Source: Plantago major (lineage: Eukaryota; Streptophyta; Magnoliopsida; Lamiales; Plantaginaceae). From it: a stretch of 64,000 nucleotides of DNA. Every line of letters begins with the position of its first letter. Position 1 is the first letter of the stretch. The notes under the pieces were generated by a model. That model did not search any database, was not told the DNA's origin, and worked only from the letters and a program-made list of their open reading frames with translations. Location of the stretch: contig CM048841.1 in assembly GCA_026545765.1 (NCBI GenBank), forward strand, positions 94,693,352 through 94,757,351, written 5' to 3'. Positions 23,765 through 35,100 of this stretch are shown piece by piece. The position numbers and the translations under genes were made by a program.

Positions 23765-24271
23765 TGCCAGAATCAATCGAACAAACGTGATTGATCAATC
23801 AATCAAAGAACGATTGCAACTAGAACCAGAACAATCAAAGCTAAACGAATCAACACAAGAATTAACGTGGTTCGACTTTGCCTACATCCACGGAAAACAA
23901 CAAGAATCAATTCACTATCGATGAAAGATTACAAGAATAGAAACCTTCAAAACAAATCAACAATGGAAATTTGCGGTTTCTTCGATTCTCTCTCTCACAA
24001 GTGTTTATCTCACTATAACTGACAATTGAAAGATGAATAGAATGATTCTCTAGTTCAACTACAGAGATTCAAGCTTATATACACGAATTACACAGCAATT
24101 GAAATGAATTCAGATAAAACGAACTAGTTGCTCTGTTTCTGTGAAAGCCAACTAACTTTTCCTCCATCTGCATTTTAATCTCAGCCATTGGATTGATCAG
24201 ATCAACGGCTCATGTGCAATCTGGCAAAACACATCCACGAACTAAGTCAGAAACGAACTAATCCCTTTGCG
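23765..24271 (-). repeat. 5' LTR of Tork-type element
   Basis: Homologous along its length to 18967-19479, with a TATATAAG box at 24074-24081. It lacks a few bases near 24230 compared with the other copy, and its outer end (CCCTTTGCG) is changed from the expected ...TTTACA. Confidence 0.88.
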
Positions 24272-24574
24272 CATAAAAAAAAAAAGCACTTCATTCACAA
24301 CATAGATGTTTTGGTTAATAACATGTATGATTTTATTGATAATATAAGTTTGATCGTTTGCCGATAAGTTATTTAGCTAGCTGTGTCTGTATAAATTTTG
24401 ACTTTTTGCATAGCTAATGTATATTTAAATCCAACTGTAACCGGACCATGATCAATTTGAACTTAAACTAATTCTATGATTACTTTACCTAGTAGTAGTT
24501 CAAACCAAATTCTTCGTCTTCCCTTGCAATAAAAAATTACCTCGTCTCGACTTTTAACTTTACGCACGATTGTA

Positions 24575-24831
24575 CTTCCTCCGTTCCAGAACAAGTTTCC
24601 CACTCTAACTTTTTATGATCAAATTTTTTCAACTTTGACTACGAATTAATCTTAAATCGCAAATGTAAAATGTTCAATTTTTTTATATGATAAAAATTTA
24701 GCCCCTAAAGTTTCATTATATAAAAAATTTGAACATTTTGCATTTGCGGTTTAAGATTAATTCGTAGTTAAAGTTGGAAAAGTTTAACCGCAAAAAGTCA
24801 AAATGGGAAACTTGTTTCGGGACGGAGAAAG
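24575..24831. mobile_element. Stowaway-like MITE forming a long hairpin
   Basis: Ends CTTCCTCCGTTCCAGAACAA and (reverse complement) CTTTCTCCGTCCCGAAACAA are flanked by TA at 24573-24574 and 24832-24833. Almost the entire 257 bp is an inverted repeat (arms of about 110 bp), so a transcript would fold into a long hairpin. Confidence 0.85.
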
Positions 24832-25207
24832 TAAATGTCAACACGCGGATGTTGGTAGGGCGTTGGTATCATGACCACTACCGTCGATGAAAATAAAATA
24901 TGCTTGCATTTCGATCTATATTTATGGGACTCCTACACTCTAATATAGTCTGATAGAAAACAAGTAACAATTAAGTAATTTAAAATGTGGCCATGCATAG
25001 ATGTCAATGTAAAATCACCAAGCCCCAGGAGTAAAGAATAAGATTGCGTTCCGGTCTATATTAATTTGTCACACTCACTATCCTACATTCTTTTTTTTTA
25101 TTGGAACGTGAATATATTATCATTATCCAAAACAAATACAAAGCAGAAGGCGATCAAACGATCCAGCCTAAAACGTTAGGACAAAATGCAAAAGTAACAA
25201 AAGAAAA

Positions 25208-28200
25208 CTAGGCAATCATCAAATTCCCAACATGGGGTCTGAGTTTGCGATCACTCCAAGCCCTATAGATAATTATATTGATAATGTTTTGGGCAACTCC
25301 ATTAGTATCCGGTGTGCCAGAAGTCGAATTAAAGCAATACTCATTCCGGAACTTCCATACCTCATACACAGTTTCCGTAAAGGCCAACTTCAAGAGCTTG
25401 GCCTTCCAGCCTTTACCTTTCGTCTTCCAGAGTATCCAAGTCAGTTCACTGTTCCAATTGCCGGGTGTATGTTGCAGTCTCAGCCAGGCAAGTACTGTAG
25501 TCCAAATCGCAGCGGGAGTGGAACATTGGAACATCAGGTGTGGCAAGCTCTCATTATCGGTACAAAAACAGCAGGCATCTGTCGTGATCAACCCAAATCG
25601 CATCAATCTGTCCTTAGTTGCAAGGCGTTCATGACACGCAAACCAAAGGACCATCAATGCTCTCGGTCTTGCGCCATTCTTGTAGAACAGTGCGTGCCAC
25701 TCTACAGGTACATGTTCCTCTTGTAGTTCCCGGTACACCAGCCCCGTTACAAACTTGGGAAGGTGCATCATAGCATCCCACGCAGAATTTTGGAGGGTAA
25801 GTTGTCTACATTTCAAAATTCCTTTAAGTATCCAGGAGCTCGAAGCTGGGGGATTATGCGTCAGAATATCTTGTTGCGGAATGTAGTAACTATGCACCCA
25901 CTTGACCCATAAGTTATCCTTTTTGCCACATAAATTCCAAAGCAATTTCAACATACAAGCTTGACTCCATTCCAGAAGTGAGATAATTTGCAATCCACCT
26001 TTTGATTTAGGCAAGCATACCTTTTCCCAAGCTACCGGCGCTTTTCGAGTAATTGAATCACTGTTCGACCAGAGGAAGGATCTACAAATAGCCTCAATGC
26101 GTCGAAGCACTCCTTTGGGAAGCAGGAGACACTGCAACCAATAATTCGTCACTGCGAAAAGAACACTCTTAATGAGTTGTACTCTCCCTGCATAGCTAAG
26201 CAATTTAGCACTCCAATGCCAAATTCTAGCCACAATCCTATCAATTAATGGTTGACGCTGTAAAACTGTGAGCTTCTTGCTAGTCATTGGCACCCCGAGA
26301 TATCGAAAAGGCATGGCCCCCAATGGGAATCCAGTAAGCAGCCTGATCTTCTCCTTCACCTCCGGTGGGACGGATCCAAAGTAAAGGCTGCATTTAGCGG
26401 GATTCACTCGTAGACCCGTAGCCCGAGAGAAGGAATGGAACCGGTCCATCACCAGCCGAACAGATTCGGAATCCCCACGTGTGAAAAGCAAAAGGTCATC
26501 TGCAAAGCTGAGGTTAATAATGTTTAATCTCTCACATTTCGAGTGGAAATTAAAGTCCGGGATATGCCGCAAACCCTGCAAAGTTCGATAAAGATACTCC
26601 ATAATCAATACAAACAAAAGGGGAGAGATAGGATCTCCTTGTCTCAATCCACGCTTCGCCTTTAGACATTTTGATGTCGTGCCATTGATCATGTACCTAT
26701 ATGAGACAGTGGTAACACAGACCATTATCCAATGAATAAATTTGGTCGGAAAACCAAGCTCTCTCAAAATACTCTCCAATGCACTCCATTCTACCGTGTC
26801 ATATGCTTTCTGAAGATCCATCTGTAACATACACTTTGGAGCCCCATGATGTCTATTATACCCCCTCAAGAGTTCATAAGCCAAGAGTATATGATTCTGG
26901 ATTTGTTGTCCAGGAATAAAAGCAGCTTGGCTCTCATGTATTATATCAGGAAGTACCTTACTTAGTCGAGTTGTCAGGACCTTGGATATGATCTTATACA
27001 GAGTGGTACAACAAGAAATCGGTCGGAAGTCTTTAACCATCTGTGCATCTGCAATCTTGGGTATTAAGGTCACAATGCTACAATTCACCGCTGCATACAT
27101 TCTACCATCATCAAAGAACTGTTTCACTGCTCGCACCACATCATTCTCAATAATCCCCCATGTCGCTTTGAAAAACTTTGCATTAAACCCATCTAATCCT
27201 GGCGCTTTCAAATCACCAATCCCTTGTAGGGCTTCTCGAATTTCCAGCCGCGTGATAGGGCGGATCAGCCCCAAAGCATGCTCACGGCTCAACCGTGGCC
27301 CCTCTCGCATTGCCGGAATATCAATTCCCTCTAGATAGTCTGCCGTAGTTCCCACAAGATTCGAGTAGAATGCCAAAACCTCCTCTTCCATATCACTCGG
27401 GCTAGTCAACACCTCCCCATTCGATTTCTGGAGGCATGGGATACCCAGATTCCTGTTCTTTGCTCTCACGGAGGCATGAAAATACGAATTATTACTATCG
27501 CCCAACCGAATCCAATCAATCTTCGATTTCTGCTGTAGTAGACGCTCCTCTATTTCATTCCAGTACAAGACATCAGTTGTGCATTGTTTCACTCTCTCAA
27601 TCACATCTCCATTCATTCGATCGAGTACCAAATCATCCTGTGCCTGTCGAAGTCGATCACGAGCCTGGTCCAAAGTGTTTCGTACCCCGGTAACCCGCCT
27701 CTGTAAGCCTTGGATTGCCAGTTGCAGCATCCGGAGCTTCCGCCAAACCAAGTACAATCCATTTCCCTGTACATTACCCGCCCACTTGTTGCGAACAGTG
27801 TCCAAAAACTCCGAGGAATCTGTAACACCATTGATGAACTTGAAAGACCGGCGAGTAGGTGGAGGGCTTCCAAAAATCTGCAATCTTAACAAAGCATGGT
27901 CCGACACACTTGCATCCAAAATTTCCACCTGTAGGTGATTATATGATTGTAGCCAAGCCATATTACCCAGAACACGATCAATCCGAGAATAAATCGGGTC
28001 AGTTGTGTGCTTGTTGTGCCAAGTGAAGTGGTCGCCGATGCTATCTACCTCATACAAATCTGTACGCTCCATCATACTGACAAGATCACAATACTCATTT
28101 GGGTGAACAATAGCCCCACCAATCCGATCCTGCGAAGTAAGCACATTGTTGAAATCCCCCATAAGCATCCATCTCTCCGAACAAGGGGGTTGTAGTCTCT

Positions 28201-28550
28201 CAAGTTGTCTCCATAACCGTTGCCGATCATCCAGATGATTAAGTGCATAAACAGCTGTAACCCACATTAGAAATTCTCCATCTAAACCAAATAGCCTACA
28301 ATGCACGAATTGTGCATCACCCTCCACGTAGCACATCTTCACTTTCGATGGATCCCAAAGCACCCAGATTCTACCATTTGCGTGATAAATATAGTTGTCG
28401 AAATACTGCCACGGGCCACCTATACGATCTCTTATTTTTTTTCTTTTATCATCTTTTACTCTAGTTTCTACTAGGATAGCGATACATGTATGTAGTGCTC
28501 GGAGATTTCGCTATCTTATTACACCCCCTGACATTCCAGGAGACAATCAT
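25208..28550 (-). pseudogene. LINE ORF2: endonuclease, reverse transcriptase, zinc ribbon-like end
   Basis: ORF2 should start at ATG 28550 (MIVSWNVRG, the first endonuclease motif). A frameshift near 28490 moves it into the main frame, which is open from about 28480 to 25208 (over 1050 codons). The endonuclease shows LMGDFNNVLTSQDR, SRIDRVLGN and SDHALL. The RT shows APGLDGFNAKF, MLQMDLQKAYDTVEW and the catalytic SFADDLLLF. The C-terminus has the zf-RVT Cys/His pattern (CCFCTDNESLPHLMFQC). Apart from the one frameshift the gene looks remarkably well kept. The protein nicks target DNA and copies LINE RNA at the site (family knowledge). Confidence 0.92.
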
Positions 28551-28570
28551 GGGACTGCATCCCGGGTCAC

Positions 28571-30056
28571 CTACAGATCATTCTCAATCCGAAGTGACGT
28601 AAACCCATTCTGACAAGTAATCCGTTCTCCCTCCATTCCAGCCAAATTTTGCTCAACTAAGTTACTTTTCCCTTTTTCCTTAGATCGTCTTTCTCTTTCA
28701 ACTGTCGTCCAACCATCATCATCCGGACTCCTCCTCGATGGCCCCGCACCATGTACTGCCGAAGTACTTCCGGACTCAATGGTGGTCGAAACAGGGCCCA
28801 TACCAAAGAATTGGTGGTCTTTATCACGCCCGTTAGCGGAATGACAGGCGGGTGGCAACCCGTCGATCAACTTGAGCTTGTCATTGTTTTACCGGCTGCT
28901 TCTTCGCAATATTTGTATTCCTCGTCTTGCAAGTGTGACCCACCTTCTGACATCTATCACAAAAAAGGGGCTTCCACTCATATTCGACTGGTTGTTGAAA
29001 GCTAACTCCTTTCTCATTCTTAATAGTGATGAAGTCCCGTAGCTTTGTAGTGATATCCACCTCTACCAATATTCGTGCATAAGAGATCCTCAACTTTCTA
29101 GCAGTGCATTCATCAGTAAATAATGGTTTACCCAGAGCACTTCCAATCTTACCGAGACTCGACGCCCCCCATAGATGTAGTGGAAGTTGTGGCAATTTAA
29201 CCCAAATTGGCAAAGTTCTCACCATATCATCTTTCAGGCAGAAACTGCTAACCCATTCTCTGATAAACATAGTCATGTTAAAAATCGTATAAGGTCCTCC
29301 CATCAATATCGCATCCCTATCCTCTATTGTACGGAATTTGAGTATGAAATACCCCTCTTCGTTATAGAATATTTCCGGTAATGCAACAAAGTTCCAAAAT
29401 TTGGTCATATACTGTTTAACACCATTCATGGCGAGTTCCCCTCCCAAAACGTACATGATTAGGCTAGTTTCCCAAAATTTCAACTCCGACTCAACATCAG
29501 TTTTATCAATCACAATTTCCACCTCTCCATTAACGACCACCGGAGCAGAAAAATTGATTGCCATTCCTCATGAAGACTCTATTTTCGCTAATAATGTCAG
29601 TCCAGAGTCGAGGGGAAATCTCAGTTTCCAAAGATTTCGAAGGAACAGGGTCAATCAATGCTGCAGCATCAGGGTTCGTCGGGATTGGAGTCGTTGTCTC
29701 AACAATCCGTTCAGTCACAGCGATTGGGGCATCAGGTTCATCTCGATGAGGCGGTTCCAGAAGGTTATCCAATTCCTCTTGTCCTTCGAATCCAGAGTTA
29801 GGGGTAGAAATCTCAGATCGGCGAACAGGGTCAACCTGTCGCTCCGATTGTTCCTCCTCCGTTTGAATGGTTGTAGGTGGTCGATTAATATCCGACAGTT
29901 GCTCCATCTGATTCCCGGTAACCACAGTTTGTTGCGCAATTATCGATGGTGCCTGATTCTCTCCTTCCACCGTACTTTCTCCCCGGTTGGTGGCGTACTC
30001 CGATTAATCGTCGACGCTGCCACTTGTTTTCGTGGCCGGCCGCGTGTGCGTTTCAT
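28571..30056 (-). pseudogene. LINE ORF1: AT-hook, DUF4283 and zinc knuckle
   Basis: The ATG at 30054-30056 starts MKRTRGRPRKQ, with an AT-hook-like RGRPRK. After a frameshift the frame 29530-29970 gives an acidic, Pro/Thr-rich linker. After a second frameshift 28881-29564 gives a DUF4283 domain with a Cys/His knuckle near its end (CDRCQKVGHTC). A third break leads to a basic tail ending at 28571. ORF1 stop and ORF2 start are 20 nt apart. Product role: RNA binding of the LINE particle (family knowledge). Confidence 0.85.
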
Positions 30057-30707
30057 CGGAAGCAGATCGGACGGCGAAATAACTAGCAGAAGAAGAGAAG
30101 CTCTAGAGAGAGAAAGCCCAAACTTTCAAACTATCCTACATTCTTTGTTTTCAAAGAAAATTAGTATTGAGTAATTCAAGATGTACCACAATGCAATTCA
30201 ATTATATTTGTCATACACCTACATCTTATATTTTCAAAGAAAATAAGTGATGAGTAATTTAAGATGTGATAGTATACTTAAATGCGTTTCAATCTATATT
30301 TGTCACAATTTTACCCCTATTTCTCAAAGAAAACAAGTGACACGTAATTAAAATGTGGCGATAGATGTCACTTCATTATATTCAATCTATATTTGACACA
30401 CCCATATACCATATGTTCTAGAAAAATGACAATTAATTTAATATGTGTCCATCTATTTAAAATAGAGCCATAGATTAAAAGTTGTATATTAGTAGTAGTA
30501 ATTAAGAATCAGTCAAACCCAATGATAGTGTAACGATCTGATCATTTGGGCCGATGCGGTTATTCATTGGTTGCTTTTTGGGTAATATATTGACCCCAAT
30601 TTTCCAACACAATTCTTTTTCTTCGCACTTTATCATCACATGCGCATGCACCGAGAGTCAACCATTCTAAGACTGCCCCAAGCAAGCACGACTAACTTTG
30701 GAATTAT

Positions 30708-31393
30708 TAGGGGTGATCATAAAATCCGAAAATCCGAAAATCCGATCCGATCCGATCCGATGTATTCGGATCGGATTACGGATTATGATATTTTAGATCC
30801 GAAGATTTTCGGATTAATCCGATCCGATCCGTCGGATTTTCGGATTAATCCGAAAATCCAAACTAATTAAAAAAAATCCCCTTAATTAATCCCATTCAGC
30901 GCGGGCCAAAGTGCCAAATAAAATACTTCCTCATGTTCCTTCAATCATTGATTCATTTCCAATCCATTCACCAAACCCTAAACCTCCGTCCAAAATACTT
31001 CTGATTCATTCTCCGTCCAAAATACTTACTGAGTTTTCCTTCCTGAGTTGTAACTTGTAACATAAACCTGACCAAATTCCAAATCCTCCGAAACCCATCT
31101 TCTCCGTCCAGCAGCTAGCAGTCCACCACCATCTTCTCTGTCGATTCGCGGGGCGGCGGCGGCGCGTCTTCTCAGTCTGTCGATTCTCCTCTCAGTCCGT
31201 TCTCACTTCTCCGTCCGTCGATTCTCCTCATCTTCCTATTTCAGTTTTTTTTTTTTAATTAAAATTCGGATTATTCGGATTAAATCCGATCCAATCCGAA
31301 CTTTTTCGGATTGAGCCTTTCGTGATCCGAAATTTCGGATTGATCCGAACTTCGGATCGGATTGGATCGGATCAATCCGAACGTGCACCCCTA
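30708..31393. mobile_element. hAT element built of CGGAT words
   Basis: Termini TAGGGGTG and CACCCCTA, with identical 8-bp duplications GGAATTAT at 30700-30707 and 31394-31401. Both subterminal regions (about 130 bp each) are dense arrays of ATCCG/CGGAT in both orientations. The 686-bp interior has a GC-rich piece (31150-31180) but no transposase frame. Confidence 0.88.
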
Positions 31394-31582
31394 GGAATTA
31401 TTATGAATGAATTTCCAAAAGAATTGTAATCCTTATCGGTATTCACAATTAACGTATCATGCAATTTCTTTGAAACTTCCCTTTAAGAGCCTACTATCAG
31501 TATCTAGTTATATAGGTTGGTAGTAATTAAGAATTTGTCAAAGAAAACCCCAATGATAGTAGTACTGACCCTGACAATTAAC

Positions 31583-31742
31583 CAGGGCGGACCAGGGGCG
31601 TTCGCCCCCTAAAATTTTATAAAAAAAAAATTTATAGGTAATATTTTCGAAAATTTTAGATTTCGCCCCCTTAAACCTTCGGAAAAATCTCATTATATAA
31701 TTTCGCCCCCCGAGGTTGAAATCCTGAGTCTATCTGCCCCTG
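31583..31742. mobile_element. Short hAT-like MITE
   Basis: It starts CAGGGCGGACC and ends (reverse complement) CAGGGGCAGATAG, with near-identical 8-bp flanks CAATTAAC (31575-31582) and CAAATAAC (31743-31750). It is 160 bp, with TTCGCCCCC repeated three times inside. Confidence 0.7.
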
Positions 31743-31859
31743 CAAATAACTTGATGCAATATTAATCTTTGATCACAACTTTATGTAAATCTTTGACAAT
31801 TTGATTTCTTTGACTACAAACTGGAAGCGATAAACAGATCGATCCATATAGAAATTAAT

Positions 31860-32131
31860 CAATTAAGAAGACTTGAGTTAATTAAGAAGACTTGAGTTAA
31901 CTCATCAATCATGATACCAACTATGGAAAAAAAAAAAGTAATTAATGTGCAACTATACACTGATGTTGAAACTTGAGCAATTTGTGATCCACTGTCTTGC
32001 AAGTCACAAATTAATTGCTTAGATTGTGCGTTTATATATACACGCACTGACGCACAATGAAACCAAGTTATATAAATCTACATGCATTAATCCATCATCC
32101 ATCTATAGACCATATATAGCTAGTACAGATC
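31860..32131 (+). promoter_or_regulatory. Putative CRK promoter region
   Basis: TATATATAC at 32033-32041 and TATAAAT at 32071-32077 are candidate TATA boxes; the second would give a leader of roughly 30 nt. Two TTGAC cores near 31792 and 31808 resemble W-boxes, which are common in CRK promoters (family knowledge). An 18-bp tandem repeat lies at 31862-31900. Start site not proven. Confidence 0.45.
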
Positions 32132-35100
32132 ATGATAAACCAAAGAAATGTGCTACTATCACTCATCGTTTTCCTTGTTCTTGCAGCGGCCTTTGTTAGA
32201 GGCCAAGTCTCTAGTAGAGGTGGGACAGTTTGTACAGGTGTTAATAACGCTTTATATAGCAGCAACAGTACTTACGAGACAAATCTACAAACCCTACTCA
32301 ACAATCTACCCGCAAATGTGGGTGGTCTGGATGGTTTCTATACTAACTCGTCTGGGCAAACCCCAGATACAGTCACCGTTGCCACGCTCTGCAGAGGTGA
32401 CGTTCAGCTTGATGTCTGCCGCTCTTGTATCCAGGATGCAACCACTAACATCTTAAGCCGCACCAGCTCATGCTGGCATCTAAGATGGGCTATTCTTTAT
32501 TCTGATTTTTGCATGTTGAGGTACTCGGATCAGCCCCTATTCGACATCATGGATACTAGCAATGGCTTCACCTGGTCCAGTGATGACAATGTCACGAGTC
32601 CAGACACGTTCACCACTGATCTGATGACTCTTATAGATGATCTTCGAGGCCAGGCATCTAATGGTAGCTTTTCCAGGAAAGTGGCAGCTGGGAATAGAAG
32701 TACGTCTGATTATTCCCAAACTATTTATGCGTTGGTGCAGTGTTCCCCTAACTTGGTCCCACGTGACTGTGTTACTTGCCTGCGTGCTGCTGCGATACAA
32801 TTGCCAATAGCTGCTGTAGGGAGGAGTTTCATGCCTACCTGCAACATTCAATATGGCCTTACATATTTCTACAATGAAACTAGGCTTCAGGAACTTGCAC
32901 AGAGACCTAACCAACGTTCACAAGAAGGAAGTAGCACTAGCACCCCTACAAGCACTAATCGACAAGGAAGTAATACCCCTACAGTCGATAATCAACTTGC
33001 CTCTGGACCAGAAACTTCACAAGGAGGTGATGATCAATATGCATATCTTTTTTTAATTAATTTCATAATTACTCAAATTTACACCAATCCCCCTACCTCA
33101 TTATTCCAATGAATTATACAAGGGATCCTCCATCAATGGTTGAATTTTCTAGTTTTTTATTCACCATTAATCAGGGGTGTGTACGTAAAAGAAAAAAACT
33201 TAATTTTTATACAACCATTAGTTATAGAGGTTGTTTGAAATATATTTATTTAGGGCCATTATTATTTTTTTTTTTTGATACAATACAATTATAATACTTA
33301 GTCTTGGACAAATTTATCATCAATAAACTCTCTAATAACATTTCAATCATTCTCTATACGGAAAAAATAATCAATTATTTCGGGGATCAAACTCGTTACC
33401 TCATGAGTACGGGGTGTCTCAGCTTGCCACTCAGCTACAAACGCTTTTACATATAGGGCCATTAAGATTACATTATATTGATATCCCATTTAAGTTTCTT
33501 TATTACATGTGACTCCTACTCAAAGCAATTACATATTTTAGACTTTTTATATTTTAACAAAACACCCAATTAAACCTAAGTTTTTTTTATTTTTTAAATT
33601 GCCAATTGCTCCCGAGTTCTAGCCGGTAATTTCATATTTAACCACTTTTATTTTCTTTTTAGCTCTTATTATAAAATTGATCTCTGGTCATCGATCTCCA
33701 ATTGTTGGAGCATAGCTTTTTCACCAGCGGTAACACAGTTCCAATAATGAGTTGATGGAGCTTCTAAAATCTTCGCCTGAACTTTACAGTGTTCAAGATC
33801 GGATCTCTTCGGAGTTATTAAAGGCTTTGTAATTAAGGAGCTATGATCGGACCTCCATGGAAGCTCCAATCTTTAAACAAAAAAAAAAACTATTTGATAT
33901 TTTATTCTAAATTATTTTTAAAGTGTTTTTCTTAACTAAAATAACTTTTGTTTTGCCATTTTTATCAATATTTTGATATTTGGTTTAGCCGAAGATAAAT
34001 GTTTGGAAGGGAAAAAAGTTGACTTCTCGGATTTAGATGTTGTTGTTTTTATTTAACGAAATTAAGTGCAATTACTTTGGTAAGTGGGCCAGTTTGTGAG
34101 AGGAGGTAATTGTAGGGGTGTGAGTGTAATAACCCTTAGTTGGGTCCCATGCATGTAAATTGAAAGATAAAAATATAATTGTTCAGCTCGATTTTTTTTT
34201 AAATGGCAAAAATATATTAATCGATCAACACAAAGTTCAGCTCGATATTGCAGGTTTTTGCATCTAACGTCCTTTTCAGATGTTGATTTTATGTTAAGGT
34301 CCTTAACGATTCATAAATTACAATGAAGTCCAAACATTGGACTACAATTAATTACAATTAGGTCCAAAAGTCAACTCAAGAGAGAGAGGTAGTAAAGTGT
34401 CAGAAATGCCCTTTTATTTTTTTGCTTAAATTTTATATTTCATGTTTTTACAAAGAAGCTCTAAAACTTCCAGTTCTAATAAGAAAACTCCCAAGCTTTA
34501 TATTTCAAATCATTTCCTAAATTCAAAAAAAAATTGAAACTTGGTTCTTCCATGAAAATTTAAAAAAGTTGAACCTTCCAAGCTCCAGATTTGGAGCTCC
34601 ATGGAAGCTCAATTGCTTAAGAAAACTAACAAATTTTTTGTCCTGATGAAGATGCATGAAAGATATAAGTTAAAACTTTTTGTGTTTATTAAAATTTGGA
34701 AGTTTTAGGAATTATTTTGAAGTATATATTATATATATGTCACTATTGTAAAATATAAAATCTTTGGAACAAATTTATAATAATATAAATCCTGCATTTT
34801 TAAAGAAAATGTTTTATTCTAACTAAATGGATGGGCACGGGAAAATGGCAGATTTAGTCCCTTAACTATACGTAGTTGGCACGCGCAGTACCAAGTTTGG
34901 AAATTCGACAAATTTAGTGCATTAACTATACGTGGTTGGCACAAACAGTATCAAATTTGAAAACCAGGCAAATTTGGTCCACAAAGTATAGGCTTGTTGG
35001 CAAACATCATCCTAACCTCAAATTTAATGACGAAATAACTTTCGTCACCAATTAAATTTAATTAAACCACAAAAAAATTTCTCATTTTATTGTATTTTTA

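Larger units (their letters stand above)
18967..24271 (-). mobile_element. Tnt1/Tork-type Ty1/copia retrotransposon, both LTRs present
   Basis: Two LTRs of 513 and 507 bp flank a minus-strand gag-protease-integrase-RT-RNase H region. A likely 5-bp target duplication is CATAT (18962-18966) versus CATAA (24272-24276), one mismatch. The LTRs differ by substitutions and small indels (roughly a dozen in the first 190 bases by eye), so the insertion is not recent. Gag and integrase phrases resemble the Tnt1/Tork group. There is no envelope-like gene. Frameshifts and stops make it non-autonomous. Confidence 0.92.
25091..30129 (-). mobile_element. Nearly full-length plant LINE (L1 clade)
   Basis: Flanked by the 14-bp target duplication ACTATCCTACATTC at 25077-25090 and 30130-30143. 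The 3' end has a 9-A tail (25091-25099 as T on plus). On the minus strand a 73-nt leader precedes ORF1, then ORF2, then about 110 nt of 3' UTR. Length is 5039 bp. It is close to full length but has frameshifts in both frames. Confidence 0.93.
24903..30500. repeat. AT-rich minisatellite interrupted by a LINE
   Basis: Degenerate units of about 100-120 bp contain CTATATTTGTCACA, CAAAGAAAACAAGTGA and GTAATTTAAAATGTGG. About one and a half units lie at 24903-25090 and three and a half at 30130-30500. The LINE 25091-30129 sits inside one unit. Confidence 0.7.

Noticed and set aside
27579..27938. Plus-strand frames of over 100 codons opposite the LINE
   Set aside because: Antisense shadows of a well-preserved ORF2; no independent motifs.
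30640..30870. 76-codon frame at the hAT left end
   Set aside because: Made of the CGGAT word array; Asp/Ile/Arg/Ser periodicity reflects the repeat.
33669..33869. 66-codon minus-strand frame in CRK intron 1
   Set aside because: No recognised motif and located inside an intron full of insertions; probably chance or an old fragment.
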